A stretch of DNA of 64,000 nt, from NCBI RefSeq assembly GCF_002847345.1, contig NZ_LXFV01000021.1, positions 1-64,000 of the forward strand, given 5' to 3'. The position numbers were made by a program, and so were the translations under genes. Positions 43,913 to 54,726 of the stretch are shown here, piece by piece; position 1 is the stretch's first letter, and every line of letters starts with the position of its first letter. Source of the DNA: Pectobacterium peruviense (GTDB lineage Bacteria > Pseudomonadota > Gammaproteobacteria > Enterobacterales > Enterobacteriaceae). Below the pieces are notes generated by a model. It was not told the origin of the DNA, made no database searches, and worked only from the letters and a program-made list of their open reading frames with translations.

Positions 43913-44041
43913 ATATACCCCAAATAATTCGAGTTGCAGGAAGGCGGCAAGGGAAGGAATCCCGATGAGCTTACTCAGGTAAGTGATTCGGGTGAGTGAG
44001 CGCGGCCAACGCACATGCAGCTTGAAGTATTACGGGTATAT
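43913..44041 (+). repeat. ERIC element, full-length
   Basis: The ends ATATACCC and GGGTATAT are perfect inverted repeats. Inside are AAATAATTCGAGTTGCAGG, GGAATCCCGATGAGCTTAC and AAGTGATTCGGGTGAGTGAG, then CATGCAGCTTGAAGTAT. It is 129 bp, closely similar to the copy at 1958-2080. Confidence 0.92.
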
Positions 44042-44160
44042 TTCGATTTAACTACGCGAGCGACAGCGTGTTTCTATACTAACGATGGCAGGTGACGGAA
44101 ATGTGACCAGCAAGCGTTGGAAAGTGAAGATATGCCCTAACGCCAGTCGTTTAAAGAACG

Positions 44161-44220
44161 AGATACACGGGTGACCACAGGGATGAGGTCTCCCTACGGG
44201 AACCTCCCCCTGTTTTTCCC
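44161..44220 (+). repeat. Hairpin repeat, copy B
   Basis: The sequence begins AGATACACGGG and contains GGGATGAGGTCTCCC and GGGAACCTCCCCC, forming a hairpin that ends in TGTTTTT. It is the counterpart, in opposite orientation, of 34835-34896. On the plus strand it could also terminate transcription. Confidence 0.6.
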
Positions 44221-44261
44221 CTAAAAAAGAGCCTAAATGGACCCACATTCGGAGGTACCCC

Positions 44262-44786
44262 TCAATATGGAGGCTTCTGAGATTCAACAGCCTGTGTCAC
44301 CCGCGGTTGAGAAGTCGCGGAGCATTGCACCACCAGCATACCCATGATAATTAACGCGACACCGACTATTCGTCCCAGCGTCGCGGGCTTGACTGCCAGC
44401 CCCATCAAACCGAAGTGATCGATAATCAGCGATGCCACAACCTGACCGACAATCACGCAGACAATAAAACCAGAAGCACCGAGCTTTGGCGTCAGCAATA
44501 GCGCGGCGGTGATATAAACAACGCCAGCCACCCCACCCAGCCAGATCCACCACGATCCCTGTAAGGCAGTACCAACCGCTGGAACGGGTACCCGAGCAGC
44601 AAACAAGATCGGCAACAGCACGCAGATGCTAACCAGCAGGGATACCAGCGTTGCCCACAGCGGATGGCCTAACGAACGCCCCAGCGCCGCATTGCTAGCG
44701 GCCTGAAAAGGCACAATGCTCCCAGCAAGCACAGCAATACCCAGCGGTAATAGCAGTGAGAGAGAAAAAGAAGAAAATAACGACAT
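44262..44786 (-). CDS. DUF606/YdcZ-type DMT-superfamily membrane protein
   Basis: The 174-residue protein starts MSLFSSFSLSLLLPLGIAVLAG and has about five membrane spans, with FQAASNAALGRSLGHPLWATLVS and LGGVAGVVYITAALLLTPKLGASGF, the repeat signature of the DUF606 family. These are half-size drug/metabolite-type transporters of unknown substrate. The chosen ATG follows CAGGGGGTTCC; the ORF is open 21 codons upstream. It diverges from the LysR gene at 44898 by about 110 bp. Confidence 0.85.
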   Translation of the reverse strand: MSLFSSFSLSLLLPLGIAVLAGSIVPFQAASNAALGRSLGHPLWATLVSLLVSICVLLPILFAARVPVPAVGTALQGSWWIWLGGVAGVVYITAALLLTPKLGASGFIVCVIVGQVVASLIIDHFGLMGLAVKPATLGRIVGVALIIMGMLVVQCSATSQPRVTQAVESQKPPY

Positions 44787-44897
44787 GGAACCCCCTGGCT
44801 CACAATATGAAATGCACAACGTCATTGAGATGTTCCAATACTCAAGCATCCATTAAACTGATGGAAATTCGTAATTCATACAGAAGGCATTCATAGA

Positions 44898-45803
44898 ATG
44901 GATGATTTGCGTCGTATCGACATGAATCTGCTGCTAACGCTTCATGCTTTGCTGACGGAAAAACACGTCACGCGAGCAGCGCTGCGCCTGCACCGCAGCC
45001 AGCCTGCCGTCAGCCATTCATTATCACAGCTGCGTCAGATTTTTAACGATCCGCTATTAGTCCGGCATGAGGTTGGTTTGACGCTAACGACCCGAGCTCA
45101 GGCGCTACTCGGCCCGCTGGAACACGCGCTTGAACAGCTGAATGTGCTGATACAAACCCCATCATTCGATCCGCGCCATAGCACACGACATTTCCGTTTG
45201 GCTCTCTCTGATTACGGTACCAATGCAGTGTTGCCAACGCTCATGCGGCATTTGCGCGTGCAGGCTCCCGGCATTTCACTGGCTGTTAGCCATGCAGGTC
45301 GTGAAATGATGCTGGCACAGTTGATCGATGGAGAAATCGACTTGAGCCTCGGCGTATTCCCTGAGCGCCCGCCTGAGGTACACGCCGAGGTTCTTTTTGA
45401 AGAGCATTTTGCCTGTCTGGCCGACCGTGCCACACTGCCGGAAAATGGTATGCTGTCGTTTGACGCGTGGCTGGAGCGGCCACATATTCTGGTCACAATG
45501 CATCCTGATTCGGCTAATGAAATTGACAGCACGCTGGCAGCAAGCGGCCGAACGCGCAATGTTGTGCTGACATTGCCCCACTGGCATGCCGCCATCAATC
45601 TTATTGCCGGTACCGATCTGGTTTTGACCGCAGCGCGGCGTAGCATGGCCCAAATAAATACGCCAGATTTGCACATTTTTCCGCCGCCGTTCACGATCCC
45701 CAATTTTGCCTTCCAGCAGGTATGGCATACGCGTCGCGAGAGCGATCCTGCACATCGCTGGCTGAGAAAAGCCATTTGGGAGAGCTGTCAGGTAGTGGAT
45801 TAA
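44898..45803 (+). CDS. LysR-family transcriptional regulator (NodD/PcaQ-like type)
   Basis: The 301-residue regulator starts MDDLRRIDMNLLLTLHALLTEKHVTRAALRLHRSQPAVSHSLSQL, a canonical winged helix, and has the usual periplasmic-binding-like effector domain. It sits divergently to the DUF606 transporter gene and probably controls it; this is inferred from layout. A bidirectional terminator at 45821-45847 separates it from folA. Effector unknown. Confidence 0.92.
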   Translation: MDDLRRIDMNLLLTLHALLTEKHVTRAALRLHRSQPAVSHSLSQLRQIFNDPLLVRHEVGLTLTTRAQALLGPLEHALEQLNVLIQTPSFDPRHSTRHFRLALSDYGTNAVLPTLMRHLRVQAPGISLAVSHAGREMMLAQLIDGEIDLSLGVFPERPPEVHAEVLFEEHFACLADRATLPENGMLSFDAWLERPHILVTMHPDSANEIDSTLAASGRTRNVVLTLPHWHAAINLIAGTDLVLTAARRSMAQINTPDLHIFPPPFTIPNFAFQQVWHTRRESDPAHRWLRKAIWESCQVVD

Positions 45804-45820
45804 CACCTAGCCAGAAAACG

Positions 45821-45847
45821 AAAAAACCCGCAGCGAGGCGGGTTTGG
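45821..45847. terminator. Bidirectional terminator between the LysR gene and folA
   Basis: AAACCCGC (45824-45831) and GCGGGTTT (45838-45845) form a stem with a six-base loop. A run of As lies on the left, giving a T run for the folA direction, and three Ts lie on the right. Confidence 0.85.
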
Positions 45848-45893
45848 GCTATTCGTCGTATTACCGACGGAACGTTATCGCAGGAAAGTGCTC

Positions 45894-46376
45894 CTAGCGG
45901 CGTTCCAGAATTTCGAAGCAGTAACTGTGTGAGTTACGCTCGTCAGCATCATGAAATTCGCTGAAAACAGACTGCCATTCATCCGGCTCGTAGTCAGGGA
46001 AATGCGTGTCGCCTTCCACTTCAGCATCAATATGCGTCAGGTAGAGACGGTTAGCCTGCGACAGCATCTGCTGATAGACACTACCACCGCCAATCACCAT
46101 CACTTCCTCAACCTCACCGGCTGCCGCCAGCGCGGCGTCCAGCGAAGAGACCCAGGTCACGCGCTCGTCATCACCTGGATGATTGCTGACGACAATGTTC
46201 AGTCTGCCGGGCAGCGGCTGACCGATAGAGCGGAAAGTATTACGCCCCATAATAATCGGCTTATTAAGCGTATTACGCTTAAACCATGCCAGATCGGCGG
46301 GCAAATGCCACGGCATCGCGTTTTCCATGCCAATCACGCGATCCACTGCCAGTGCAGCAATCAAACTAATAACCAT
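45894..46376 (-). CDS. folA: Dihydrofolate reductase
   Basis: The 160-residue enzyme reduces dihydrofolate with NADPH and is the trimethoprim target. It has [31 protein letters not shown] (with the catalytic Asp), [29 protein letters not shown] and [23 protein letters not shown]. It is one residue longer than E. coli FolA because of a Val after Met1. Monocistronic, on the opposite strand to apaH as in E. coli. Confidence 0.97.
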   Translation of the reverse strand: MVISLIAALAVDRVIGMENAMPWHLPADLAWFKRNTLNKPIIMGRNTFRSIGQPLPGRLNIVVSNHPGDDERVTWVSSLDAALAAAGEVEEVMVIGGGSVYQQMLSQANRLYLTHIDAEVEGDTHFPDYEPDEWQSVFSEFHDADERNSHSYCFEILERR

Positions 46377-46485
46377 GGTGAAAAACCCTGTAGGTCAGAA
46401 AATTGCTGACACTATACGGAAAGCCCTTTCACTCGTCGATATGGAGACGAGACCGAAACGTAATATAAGAGTGCTCCGACGTGAT

Positions 46486-46956
46486 TTATACCCCCGGCCG
46501 TTTACGGTAGAGCCAGATTCCCGGTAAAGACAAACCGATAGACAACGCTCCGACGATAAAGCTGGCCTTCAGGAAATTGGTCATCATGACGCTCATCAAC
46601 GCCTCGCTGTAGCCAAGATGCGAAATTTCCACCACCGAAATCATCGCCGTATAGGCAGAAATACCGGGAAACATCGGGATCACAGCCGCCACGGTAAAGA
46701 CTTTCGGATGCGCCAGCAGCCAGCGTGACCAGCGGATGCCGGTGATACCAATCAGGATCGCCGCCAGAAATGACGCCCATTCGATATTCATGCCGAAATG
46801 TATCGCCAGAAATCGTACGCCGTGCCCGACGCCCCCCAACAGTGCACAGTAAGGCAGCACTTTCAGCGGCACGTTGAAGACCATCGCAAATCCCAACGCA
46901 GGGACCGCAGCCAGCACCATATCTTGCAAAAGTGCCCACAGTAAACTTAAGCCCAT
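46486..46956 (-). CDS. yjjB: ThrE-family exporter small subunit YjjB
   Basis: The 156-residue membrane protein reads [32 protein letters not shown] and [34 protein letters not shown], closely matching E. coli YjjB. With YjjP it forms a split ThrE-type transporter; in E. coli the pair has been linked to succinate export. The ATG lies inside the last codons of yjjP. Confidence 0.93.
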   Translation of the reverse strand: MGLSLLWALLQDMVLAAVPALGFAMVFNVPLKVLPYCALLGGVGHGVRFLAIHFGMNIEWASFLAAILIGITGIRWSRWLLAHPKVFTVAAVIPMFPGISAYTAMISVVEISHLGYSEALMSVMMTNFLKASFIVGALSIGLSLPGIWLYRKRPGV

Positions 46957-47768
46957 CCGCGTAACCCCCACAGCGACATCGCCATCACGACACCAATACA
47001 GGTTGCCAGCGTCAGTAAGCTAGCCACCGTCCAGCGTGCCAGACCGGTATTCACGTGCCCTTTAAACATATCCGCCACGGCGTTGATCAGAGGAAAACCG
47101 GGGACCAGCAGCAGCACACTTGCCGCCATCGCCACCGTCGACGTCTGAGAAAAAGCAGGCAAGCGCATCAACAGCCCTGACGCCGACGTGGCGACAAATG
47201 CCGTAATACAAAAGTTGATCAACGGATTCAGATGTCGTCCGGTAAAGACCTGACGGACATACATTGCCAGACCGCTGGCAATCAGAGTGACAATAAAGGC
47301 ATCCCACCCACCGCCGTTCAAACGGCTGAAGCAGCCGCAGGAGAGCGCGACAACGGAAACCATCAGCCAACGCGGGTAACGCAGTGGCTTAATATTTCCC
47401 AGACGCTTCTCCACACCCGCCACATCCAGCAGTTTATGCTCGGCCATGATGACCGCATGCTGCACTTCAATCACAACGTGCATATTAATGCCGCGATCCA
47501 CGTTCTTTCGCGTCGACGTCAGGCAATGCCCTTGCATGATGGTGGTTAGGACAATTGAATTTGCCGAGATTGAACTCTCAACGCTATCAGCCCCCAATGC
47601 CACACCAAGCCTTGAAGACAACTGCTCTACGACCATACTTTCTGCGCCATGCTGTAACAGCAGCAGCGCACACTGGATGCACAGTCGGGTTATTTCCCGC
47701 TGCTGTGGCGCTTCACCCATCCGTTTTTCGCCACATAATGGTTCACGGTTCTCACGTTCACTGACCAT
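46947..47768 (-). CDS. yjjP: ThrE-family exporter large subunit YjjP
   Basis: The protein has the N-terminal ThrE soluble domain ([30 protein letters not shown]) and about five C-terminal membrane spans ending [21 protein letters not shown], as in E. coli YjjP. The full ORF is 273 residues. A start at [14 protein letters not shown] (position 47720) gives 257 and fits E. coli better. It overlaps yjjB and so is expressed with it. In E. coli the pair lies elsewhere on the chromosome. Confidence 0.92.
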   Translation of the reverse strand: MVSERENREPLCGEKRMGEAPQQREITRLCIQCALLLLQHGAESMVVEQLSSRLGVALGADSVESSISANSIVLTTIMQGHCLTSTRKNVDRGINMHVVIEVQHAVIMAEHKLLDVAGVEKRLGNIKPLRYPRWLMVSVVALSCGCFSRLNGGGWDAFIVTLIASGLAMYVRQVFTGRHLNPLINFCITAFVATSASGLLMRLPAFSQTSTVAMAASVLLLVPGFPLINAVADMFKGHVNTGLARWTVASLLTLATCIGVVMAMSLWGLRGWA

Positions 47769-47925
47769 GTTGTTATCTCAACCCGCCCCTGAAATTAACC
47801 ACAAAAAATTAAAGGACAATTGTTAACATATCGCCGCCGAATAACCAATAAGTGTGATGCTAATTCATTATTCTGGCGCTATGATTTCCCTCGGCCCCTC
47901 TCTTTTTTCACTGCCTGGAATGACC

Positions 47926-48540
47926 ATGTTAGAAACATCACTGTTTGTCGCGACCATCGCCACGCTGGGGATGCTCTCTCCCGGCCCCGACTTTTTCCTC
48001 GTCATCAGGAATGCGGCGCGCTACCCACGTGCTGCTGCAATGATGACCGCCTTTGGCGTCATCTGCGGCGTAGCAACCCACATGGCGTACTGCGTCGCCG
48101 GGCTAGCTGTCGTCATCACCACTACGCCGTGGCTGTTTAATGTACTGAAATATGCGGGTGCCGCCTATCTGATCTGGATCGGTATTCAAGCGCTATTCGC
48201 GCGCGGCGGAAGCAAAATGGACGTATCGAACCTCACACAGCAAAGCGTCAGCCTGAAAAAAGCGTTCCTACAAGGCTATCTCTGTAACCTGCTTAACCCG
48301 AAAGCCACACTCTTCTTTCTGGCGATGTTCACCCAGGTTCTGAATATTCACTCAGGCATCGGTGAAAAACTGTGGTACGCCATGATTATCTGGCTGCTCT
48401 CTCTCGTCTGGTGGCCGCTGTTGGTGGTACTTTTCCAAAGCGAACCGGTACGCCGCGGACTGGCTAAAGTGCAGAAACTGGTCGATAAGCTACTGGGAAC
48501 GGTGTTGATCGCGTTAGGTATCAAAGTGGCGTTGGGCTGA
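47926..48540 (+). CDS. LysE/RhtB-family amino acid exporter
   Basis: The 204-residue membrane protein starts MLETSLFVATIATLGMLSPGPDFFLVIRNAARYPRAAAMMTAFGV, with the GPDFFLV family motif. LIWIGIQALF and GYLCNLLNPKATLFFLAMFTQV follow, and there are about six spans. It likely exports an amino acid such as threonine or homoserine; substrate not deducible. The ORF is open 24 codons upstream, but the family N-terminus and TGGA support this start. Confidence 0.88.
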   Translation: MLETSLFVATIATLGMLSPGPDFFLVIRNAARYPRAAAMMTAFGVICGVATHMAYCVAGLAVVITTTPWLFNVLKYAGAAYLIWIGIQALFARGGSKMDVSNLTQQSVSLKKAFLQGYLCNLLNPKATLFFLAMFTQVLNIHSGIGEKLWYAMIIWLLSLVWWPLLVVLFQSEPVRRGLAKVQKLVDKLLGTVLIALGIKVALG

Positions 48541-48587
48541 TATCTGTAAAGTACTGGTTAATATACAACCACTTGGCTTAATGTAAA

Positions 48588-48619
48588 AACACCTTCCCAA
48601 TTCTCACTGGAAAGGTGTT
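48588..48619. terminator. Bidirectional terminator between the LysE-type and VOC genes
   Basis: AACACCTTCC and GGAAAGGTGTT pair with one bulge around CAATTCTCACT. It lies between the convergent exporter and VOC genes. As lie on its left and TTTTATT a few bases to the right. Confidence 0.75.
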
Positions 48620-48642
48620 GCTGATTTTATTCTTACGCTAGC

Positions 48643-49011
48643 TCAGTAGCTGGCATAATAAACACGTAGCCGATGGTGATCGGGATCGAGTGCCACGAAC
48701 GTCAGGCCAAAATCCATTTGGATGATGTCCTGAGCGATAGTAATACCCCGTTCCTTCCAGCTTTCATAAATCGTGTTCAATGCATCCTCACTCTCGACAC
48801 GAATGGCTAATTCGCTACCGCCGCCCGCCAGTTGGGTTACCGGCTTAACCTCATGCTTAGACCACAATCCCAATAGCAACCCAGAGTCAAAAGCGAACAT
48901 CGCAAAGTTCTCCGACTTCTCAACGGGCTGAAAATCAAAGAGTTCACGATAGAAACATTCACTGGTAACGGCATCTTCTACATATAAAAGGACAAGATTT
49001 GGTGCGTTCAT
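48643..49011 (-). CDS. VOC-family (glyoxalase/bleomycin-resistance fold) protein
   Basis: The 122-residue protein (MNAPNLVLLYVEDAVTSECFYRELF) has the paired beta-alpha-beta-beta-beta modules of the vicinal oxygen chelate fold, ending FGLTFVALDPDHHRLRVYYASY. The start is chosen for its AAGGGA site; the ORF is open 27 codons upstream. The downstream half of an operon with the WYL-type regulator is likely. Function unknown, possibly detoxification or ligand binding. Confidence 0.85.
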   Translation of the reverse strand: MNAPNLVLLYVEDAVTSECFYRELFDFQPVEKSENFAMFAFDSGLLLGLWSKHEVKPVTQLAGGGSELAIRVESEDALNTIYESWKERGITIAQDIIQMDFGLTFVALDPDHHRLRVYYASY

Positions 49012-49108
49012 CAGAGATTCCCTTGAATCAGGTGAGTAATAAGCAGAAGGCTTCTGCTTGCCTGAATGCATCGTAGTACGCACTACTGCCAATTTTTGTC
49101 AGTAGTCA

Positions 49109-49798
49109 TTACTGCCGAGGAATCTCTTCTTTTTCATGCCATTCTTTTAGCAGTTGCTGACGACGACGAGGATAGCGTTGCTCCAAAACCGTCATGCCAC
49201 GGATACGCTCTGTTCTGAAATGGCGGAATTGCTGGCGATGTTCGCACCAGGCAGCAATCACATGCGTTTGATCGAAAAAACCCAATGCAAACGGCCAGAT
49301 AATGCGGAGAGACTCATTGCCCTGAAGGTCGCAATAAGCAATCTCCGTGCGACGCTCTGCCCGAATAGCATGGCGCAAGGCTGATAAATCGATCACAACA
49401 GATGGAGTAAATTCCGCCTTACCCACTAATAATCCAGAAGAGTCGAGCGCGTCACGCAGTTCCGATGGCAATACCGCAGCAATTTTCATCAGCGCATCAC
49501 GGGCCGCTTCCCCCAAACGCTCATCCGTCCTTCTAGCTACCCAGCGCATACCCAACACCAACGCTTCAATTTCCTCTTCTGAAAACATCAGCGGGGGGAG
49601 CATGAACCCCGGACGCAAGATATATCCCAATCCAGCTTCTCCCTCAATATGCGCTCCCTGCAATTGCAGCGTGGCAATATCACGATAGAGGGTCCTCTGG
49701 CTCACACCTAATTTTTCAGCCAGATACGCACCCGTTACAGGAAAACGGTGATGGCGTAATATCTGTAAAAGATCGAGTAAACGCTGCGTTCTGGACAT
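49109..49798 (-). CDS. DeoR-type HTH / WYL-domain transcriptional regulator (YafY-like)
   Basis: The 229-residue protein starts MSRTQRLLDLLQILRHHRFPVTGAYLAEKLGVSQRTLYRDIATLQLQGA, a winged HTH_11 domain. A central WYL domain follows, with RRTEIAYCDLQGNESLRIIWPFALGFFDQTHVIAAWCEHRQQFRHFRTERI. WYL proteins often sense nucleic acid or small ligands; many control stress genes. Here the small VOC gene lies 97 bp downstream on the same strand and is the probable target. No defence genes adjoin it. Confidence 0.9.
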   Translation of the reverse strand: MSRTQRLLDLLQILRHHRFPVTGAYLAEKLGVSQRTLYRDIATLQLQGAHIEGEAGLGYILRPGFMLPPLMFSEEEIEALVLGMRWVARRTDERLGEAARDALMKIAAVLPSELRDALDSSGLLVGKAEFTPSVVIDLSALRHAIRAERRTEIAYCDLQGNESLRIIWPFALGFFDQTHVIAAWCEHRQQFRHFRTERIRGMTVLEQRYPRRRQQLLKEWHEKEEIPRQ

Positions 49799-49890
49799 CA
49801 CCTTACCTTCGCTTCGGGCATGAAAAATCTGTTCAATATCGGGTTGAAACATAGTGATGGAGAAAAGATTTCAGGCTAAACAAAAAATAC

Positions 49891-49925
49891 AAAAAAGCCA
49901 GCGCTGTTACCAACGCTGGCTTCAT
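49891..49925. terminator. Bidirectional terminator between carB and the WYL regulator
   Basis: AGCCAGCG (49897-49904) and CGCTGGCT (49915-49922) form a perfect stem with a ten-base loop. As on the left and TTCATTTTT on the right give T runs for both strands. The right-hand carAB transcript reads leftward into it. Confidence 0.9.
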
Positions 49926-49957
49926 TTTTCAGCTTATAACCCTATCGAAGTAAGGTA

Positions 49958-52900
49958 TCAGCCCTTAATCATCGCATGCATTTCCTGTACGGAAGTGACC
50001 TTCTCCGTCGGATCTGCCGTCAACGACATGGCTGTGGCGAAACCGCCGTTCAGCGTCGTGTCGTAGTGCACCTTGTATTGTAGCGCGCTGCGGCGAATCA
50101 GCTTAGAGTCTTCAATCGCCTGACGCCCTGCGGTGGTGTTAACGATGTAAGTGTACTCGCCATTCTTGATACGGTCCTGAATGTGCGGACGGCCTTCATG
50201 CACCTTGTTCACCAGACGCGGATTAATGCCAGCCTCACCCAGTTCAATCGCCGTGCCGTGCGTCGCATCCAGTTCAAAACCGTGCTTCAGCAGCTTGGCC
50301 GCCAAATCCACCACGCGAGCCTTATCACCTTCACGTACCGACAGGAGTGCACGTCCGGTTTTCTTCATGTGTGAACTGCTGCCCAGCATCGCCTTGGCAA
50401 ACGCTTCAGCAAACGTGCGGCCAACGCCCATCACTTCACCGGTCGAACGCATTTCTGGCCCCAGAATCGGGTCAACGCCAGGGAATTTGTTGAACGGCAG
50501 CACCACTTCTTTCACCGAGTAATACGGCGGGATGATTTCTTTGGTGACGCCCTGCTCAGCCAGCGTTTTGCCTGCCATCACTCGCGCGGCAACTTTCGCT
50601 AACGGGACACCCGTCGCTTTCGAGACAAACGGTACGGTACGCGCAGCACGTGGGTTCACTTCAATCAGATAAACTTCGTTATCCTTCACCGCAAACTGCA
50701 CGTTCATCAGACCGCGAACGCAAAGTTCAAATGCCAGTTTCTCAACCTGCTGACGCATCACGTCCTGAATTTCTTTGCTCAGCGTGTAAGCTGGCAGTGA
50801 ACAAGCCGAGTCACCAGAGTGAACCCCTGCCTGCTCGATGTGTTCCATAATGCCGCCAATCAGTACACGTTCGCCGTCGCAAATGGCATCAACGTCAACT
50901 TCGATAGCATCGTCAAGGAAGCGGTCTAACAGAACGGGGGCATCGTTGGATACGCTAACCGCGTTTTGGAAATAACGCTTAAGGTCGATTTCGTCATACA
51001 CGATTTCCATCGCGCGACCGCCCAGAACATAAGAAGGACGGACGACCAACGGGTAGCCGATGCCACGCGCTTTTTCTACCGCCTGCTCAATCGTCGCTAC
51101 CGTGGCGTTAGACGGTTGCTTCAGCCCCAGACGATTGACGGCCTGCTGGAAGCGCTCGCGGTCTTCTGCACGGTCAATCGCGTCTGGGCTAGTTCCGATA
51201 ACCGGTACTCCAGCGGCTTCTAGCTCGCGAGCCAGTTTCAGCGGCGTCTGGCCACCGTACTGCACGATAACGCCCTTTGGCTTCTCGATACGGACGATTT
51301 CCAGTACATCTTCAAACGTTACGGGTTCGAAGTACAAGCGGTCAGATGTATCGTAGTCTGTTGAAACCGTTTCAGGGTTGCAGTTGACCATGATGGTTTC
51401 ATAACCATCTTCGCGCAGCGCCAGAGAAGCATGGACGCAGCAGTAGTCAAACTCGATCCCCTGTCCAATACGGTTAGGCCCGCCGCCCAGTACCATGATT
51501 TTGTCACGATCCTGAGTCGGGTTGGCTTCACACTCTTCTTCATACGTGGAGTACATATACGCCGTATCGGTCGAGAATTCAGCCGCACAGGTATCGACAC
51601 GCTTATAGACCGGATGCAGGTCGAATTTATCGCGTAGCTTGCGAATTTCACTTTCCGCCACGCCAGCCAGTTTTGCCAGACGCGCATCGGCAAAGCCTTT
51701 ACGCTTCAGCGCACGTAAGAAATCCGCATCCAGCGAGGTGATACCTTTTTCTGCAACCTGCTCTTCCAGACGCACGAGTTCTTCAATCTGCACCAGGAAC
51801 CAGCGATCAACGTTGGTCAGGTTAAATACACCATCGACAGACATACCCGCGCGGAAAGCATCCGCGATGTACCAGATACGCTCGGCACCGGCATCTTTCA
51901 GCTCGCGGCGGATCTTGGTCAACGCTTCAGGGTCATCCAAATCGACTTTCGGATCGAAGCCCGTTGCGCCCACTTCCAGACCACGCAGTGCTTTTTGCAA
52001 AGATTCTTGCTGTGTGCGACCAATCGCCATCACTTCACCGACAGATTTCATCTGTGTGGTCAGACGGTCATTGGCACCGGCAAATTTTTCGAAGTTAAAA
52101 CGTGGAATCTTGGTAACAACATAGTCGATAGCGGGTTCGAAGGACGCTGGCGTACGACCGCCAGTGATGTCATTCATCAGCTCATCAAGCGTATAACCGA
52201 CGGCCAGTTTGGCCGCGATTTTCGCAATCGGGAAGCCCGTCGCTTTGGACGCCAGCGCAGAAGAACGTGATACACGTGGGTTCATTTCGATAACGATCAG
52301 GCGACCGGTTTTCGGGTTTACCGAGAACTGAACGTTAGAGCCGCCAGTTTCTACACCGATTTCACGCAGTACCGCCATCGAGGCGTTACGCATGATTTGA
52401 TATTCTTTATCTGTCAGCGTTTGCGCTGGCGCAACGGTGATGGAGTCACCGGTGTGGATACCCATCGCATCGAAGTTTTCGATTGAGCAGACGATGATGC
52501 AGTTGTCGTTCTTATCACGCACCACTTCCATCTCATACTCTTTCCAACCGATCAGTGATTCATCGATCAACAGCTCTTTGGTTGGAGAAAGATCCAGTCC
52601 GCGTTCACAGATCTCTTCGAACTCTTCACGGTTATAAGCGATACCGCCACCGGTGCCGCCCATCGTAAAGGAAGGACGGATAATGCACGGGAAGCCGAGG
52701 TCAGCTGCGACAGCCAGCGCTTCTTCCATATTGTGTGCAATACCGGAACGTGCGGTATCCAGACCGATTTTCTTCATTGCCACATCGAAACGGCGGCGAT
52801 CTTCTGCTTTATCAATCGCATCCGCCGTTGCACCAATCATGGTCACGCCGAATTCCGCCAGCACGCCTTTGCGTTCCAGTTCCAGCGCACAGTTCAACGC

Positions 52901-53182
52901 CGTCTGGCCGCCCATTGTCGGCAGCACCGCATCTGGACGCTCTTTTTCAATAATTTTACGCACCACTTCCCAGTGAATCGGCTCGATGTAGGTCGCATCG
53001 GCCATTTCCGGGTCGGTCATGATGGTTGCTGGGTTGGAGTTCACCAGAATAACGCGGTAACCCTCTTCACGCAGCGCTTTACACGCCTGTGCACCCGAGT
53101 AGTCAAACTCACACGCCTGGCCGATGACAATCGGGCCTGCGCCCAGAATCAGGATGCTTTTAATATCTGTACGTTTTGGCAT
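49958..53182 (-). CDS. carB: Carbamoyl phosphate synthetase large subunit
   Basis: The 1074-residue protein has two homologous ATP-grasp halves ([41 protein letters not shown] and the second copy at [28 protein letters not shown]). An oligomerisation domain lies between them and the C-terminal allosteric domain binds UMP, IMP and ornithine. It makes carbamoyl phosphate for arginine and pyrimidines. Length equals E. coli (1073) plus one. It follows carA by 14 bases. Confidence 0.98.
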   Translation of the reverse strand: MPKRTDIKSILILGAGPIVIGQACEFDYSGAQACKALREEGYRVILVNSNPATIMTDPEMADATYIEPIHWEVVRKIIEKERPDAVLPTMGGQTALNCALELERKGVLAEFGVTMIGATADAIDKAEDRRRFDVAMKKIGLDTARSGIAHNMEEALAVAADLGFPCIIRPSFTMGGTGGGIAYNREEFEEICERGLDLSPTKELLIDESLIGWKEYEMEVVRDKNDNCIIVCSIENFDAMGIHTGDSITVAPAQTLTDKEYQIMRNASMAVLREIGVETGGSNVQFSVNPKTGRLIVIEMNPRVSRSSALASKATGFPIAKIAAKLAVGYTLDELMNDITGGRTPASFEPAIDYVVTKIPRFNFEKFAGANDRLTTQMKSVGEVMAIGRTQQESLQKALRGLEVGATGFDPKVDLDDPEALTKIRRELKDAGAERIWYIADAFRAGMSVDGVFNLTNVDRWFLVQIEELVRLEEQVAEKGITSLDADFLRALKRKGFADARLAKLAGVAESEIRKLRDKFDLHPVYKRVDTCAAEFSTDTAYMYSTYEEECEANPTQDRDKIMVLGGGPNRIGQGIEFDYCCVHASLALREDGYETIMVNCNPETVSTDYDTSDRLYFEPVTFEDVLEIVRIEKPKGVIVQYGGQTPLKLARELEAAGVPVIGTSPDAIDRAEDRERFQQAVNRLGLKQPSNATVATIEQAVEKARGIGYPLVVRPSYVLGGRAMEIVYDEIDLKRYFQNAVSVSNDAPVLLDRFLDDAIEVDVDAICDGERVLIGGIMEHIEQAGVHSGDSACSLPAYTLSKEIQDVMRQQVEKLAFELCVRGLMNVQFAVKDNEVYLIEVNPRAARTVPFVSKATGVPLAKVAARVMAGKTLAEQGVTKEIIPPYYSVKEVVLPFNKFPGVDPILGPEMRSTGEVMGVGRTFAEAFAKAMLGSSSHMKKTGRALLSVREGDKARVVDLAAKLLKHGFELDATHGTAIELGEAGINPRLVNKVHEGRPHIQDRIKNGEYTYIVNTTAGRQAIEDSKLIRRSALQYKVHYDTTLNGGFATAMSLTADPTEKVTSVQEMHAMIKG

Positions 53183-53196
53183 TTTCTCGCTCCTGA

Positions 53197-54345
53197 TTAT
53201 TTAGCTGAAGAACGGTAAGTCTGAATCAAGTCAATAAAGTGGTCGAACAGCGGCGCGGCATCATGCGGGCCGGGGCTAGCTTCTGGGTGCCCCTGGAAGC
53301 TGAACGCTGGCTTATCCGTGCGGTGAATCCCCTGAACCGTATGGTCAAACAAGGATTTATGCGTGACGCGCAGCGTGTCAGGCAGATTATCTTCATCAAC
53401 CGCAAAGCCGTGGTTCTGCGCGGTGATCATCACACAGTTGTTATCCAGATCTTTGACCGGATGGTTACCGCCGTGGTGACCCAGTTTCATCTTGATGGTC
53501 TTCGCACCGCTCGCCAGTGCCAGCAGTTGGTGACCCAGACAGATGCCGAATACCGGAATATCCGTTTCCAGGAAGGTTTTGATCGCGCGAATCGCGTAGT
53601 CACACGGCTCTGGATCGCCTGGGCCGTTAGAGAGGAAAATACCGTCTGGATTAAGCTTCAGTACGTCCTCAGCAGGTGTCTGCGCAGGAACAACTGTCAG
53701 GCGGCAGCCGCGATCCACCAGCATACGCAAAATGTTGCGTTTCACACCGTAGTCATAAGCCACCACGTGGTAAGGCAGTTCGCTTTCGTTTTTCGCCGCA
53801 GGCAATTCGCCTTCCAGCGTCCAGCTTCCCTGTAACCAGCTATAGCTTTCTGCCGTCGTCACTTCTTTTGCCAGATCCATCCCCTTAAGCCCAGGGAAGG
53901 CTTTCGCTTTCTCCAGTGCCACAACAGCATCAGGCGCATCACCAGCGATGATGCAGCCATTCTGTGCGCCTTTTTCACGCAGCAGGCGGGTCAATTTACG
54001 GGTGTCGATGTCGGCGATGGCGACGATGTTGTTGCGTTTGAGGTATTCAGACAGGCTTTCTTCACTACGGTAGTTGCTGGCAATCAGAGGTAAATCGCGA
54101 ATAACCAGACCTTGAGCCTGTACTGAGGGGGATTCTTCATCGTTGGCATTAGCGCCGACATTACCGATATGGGGATAAGTGAGAGTGACAATCTGGCGGG
54201 AATAGGAAGGATCAGTAAGGATTTCTTGATAACCGGTCATCGACGTATTGAAGACCACTTCCCCCACTGCCGATCCTTCTGCCCCAATGGCCCGACCGTG
54301 GAATTGGGTTCCGTCTTCCAGAACCAATAGCGCTGACTTAATCAA
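53197..54345 (-). CDS. carA: Carbamoyl phosphate synthetase small (glutaminase) subunit
   Basis: The 382-residue subunit hydrolyses glutamine and channels ammonia to CarB. The class I glutaminase motif is [15 protein letters not shown] with the nucleophilic cysteine, and the histidine and glutamate are in [13 protein letters not shown]. The start is TTG ([21 protein letters not shown]) as in E. coli. GGAGGGTGTT precedes it by the proper distance, while the upstream in-frame ATG at 54372 lies within an ARG-box-like sequence and lacks a ribosome binding site. Confidence 0.97.
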   Translation of the reverse strand: MIKSALLVLEDGTQFHGRAIGAEGSAVGEVVFNTSMTGYQEILTDPSYSRQIVTLTYPHIGNVGANANDEESPSVQAQGLVIRDLPLIASNYRSEESLSEYLKRNNIVAIADIDTRKLTRLLREKGAQNGCIIAGDAPDAVVALEKAKAFPGLKGMDLAKEVTTAESYSWLQGSWTLEGELPAAKNESELPYHVVAYDYGVKRNILRMLVDRGCRLTVVPAQTPAEDVLKLNPDGIFLSNGPGDPEPCDYAIRAIKTFLETDIPVFGICLGHQLLALASGAKTIKMKLGHHGGNHPVKDLDNNCVMITAQNHGFAVDEDNLPDTLRVTHKSLFDHTVQGIHRTDKPAFSFQGHPEASPGPHDAAPLFDHFIDLIQTYRSSAK

Positions 54346-54358
54346 AACACCCTCCAAG

Positions 54359-54392
54359 GAATAAACAATCACGTTATTTGCATATTAATTCA
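54359..54392 (-). promoter_or_regulatory. Tandem ARG boxes at the carAB P2-type promoter
   Basis: On the minus strand TGAATTAATATGCA (54379-54392) matches the ArgR consensus TGAATwwwwATTCA at 12 of 14 positions. GTGATTGTTTATTC (54359-54372) is a weaker second box in the spacing seen in arginine operators. The same layout lies before E. coli carA, so arginine repression is expected. Confidence 0.75.
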
Positions 54393-54726
54393 GATTCGAG
54401 CAACTAAATCAATGCAAAAACTACCTGTAAGGCCAATTTTTGGCAAATTGGGCGCATTTTAATGATGGTATTCCCAATTGTCTACCCAAACCGCTTTTTT
54501 TCTCTTATTTTTATGCTTTCCGGAATAAATAACCGCCCACTGACGTAAAAAGCTCTATCAACTCAGATAAGTAAACGGTTGCGAAGCCATATTGTTAAAA
54601 TAAGGCTAGAGAATCACCAGTAAAAGGCATTTAAGGAGTAAGAGGAGTCAATCATCACTAAAAAATGGAATAAAATACAAATAAAAAGGCATGATAAAAC
54701 AAAATAGAAACAAACAAGATAAAAAC

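Noticed and set aside
48643-49798. WYL-domain regulator as a marker of a phage-defence island
   Set aside because: The neighbours are a VOC protein, an amino acid exporter and carB; no nuclease, methylase, helicase or other defence gene is near.
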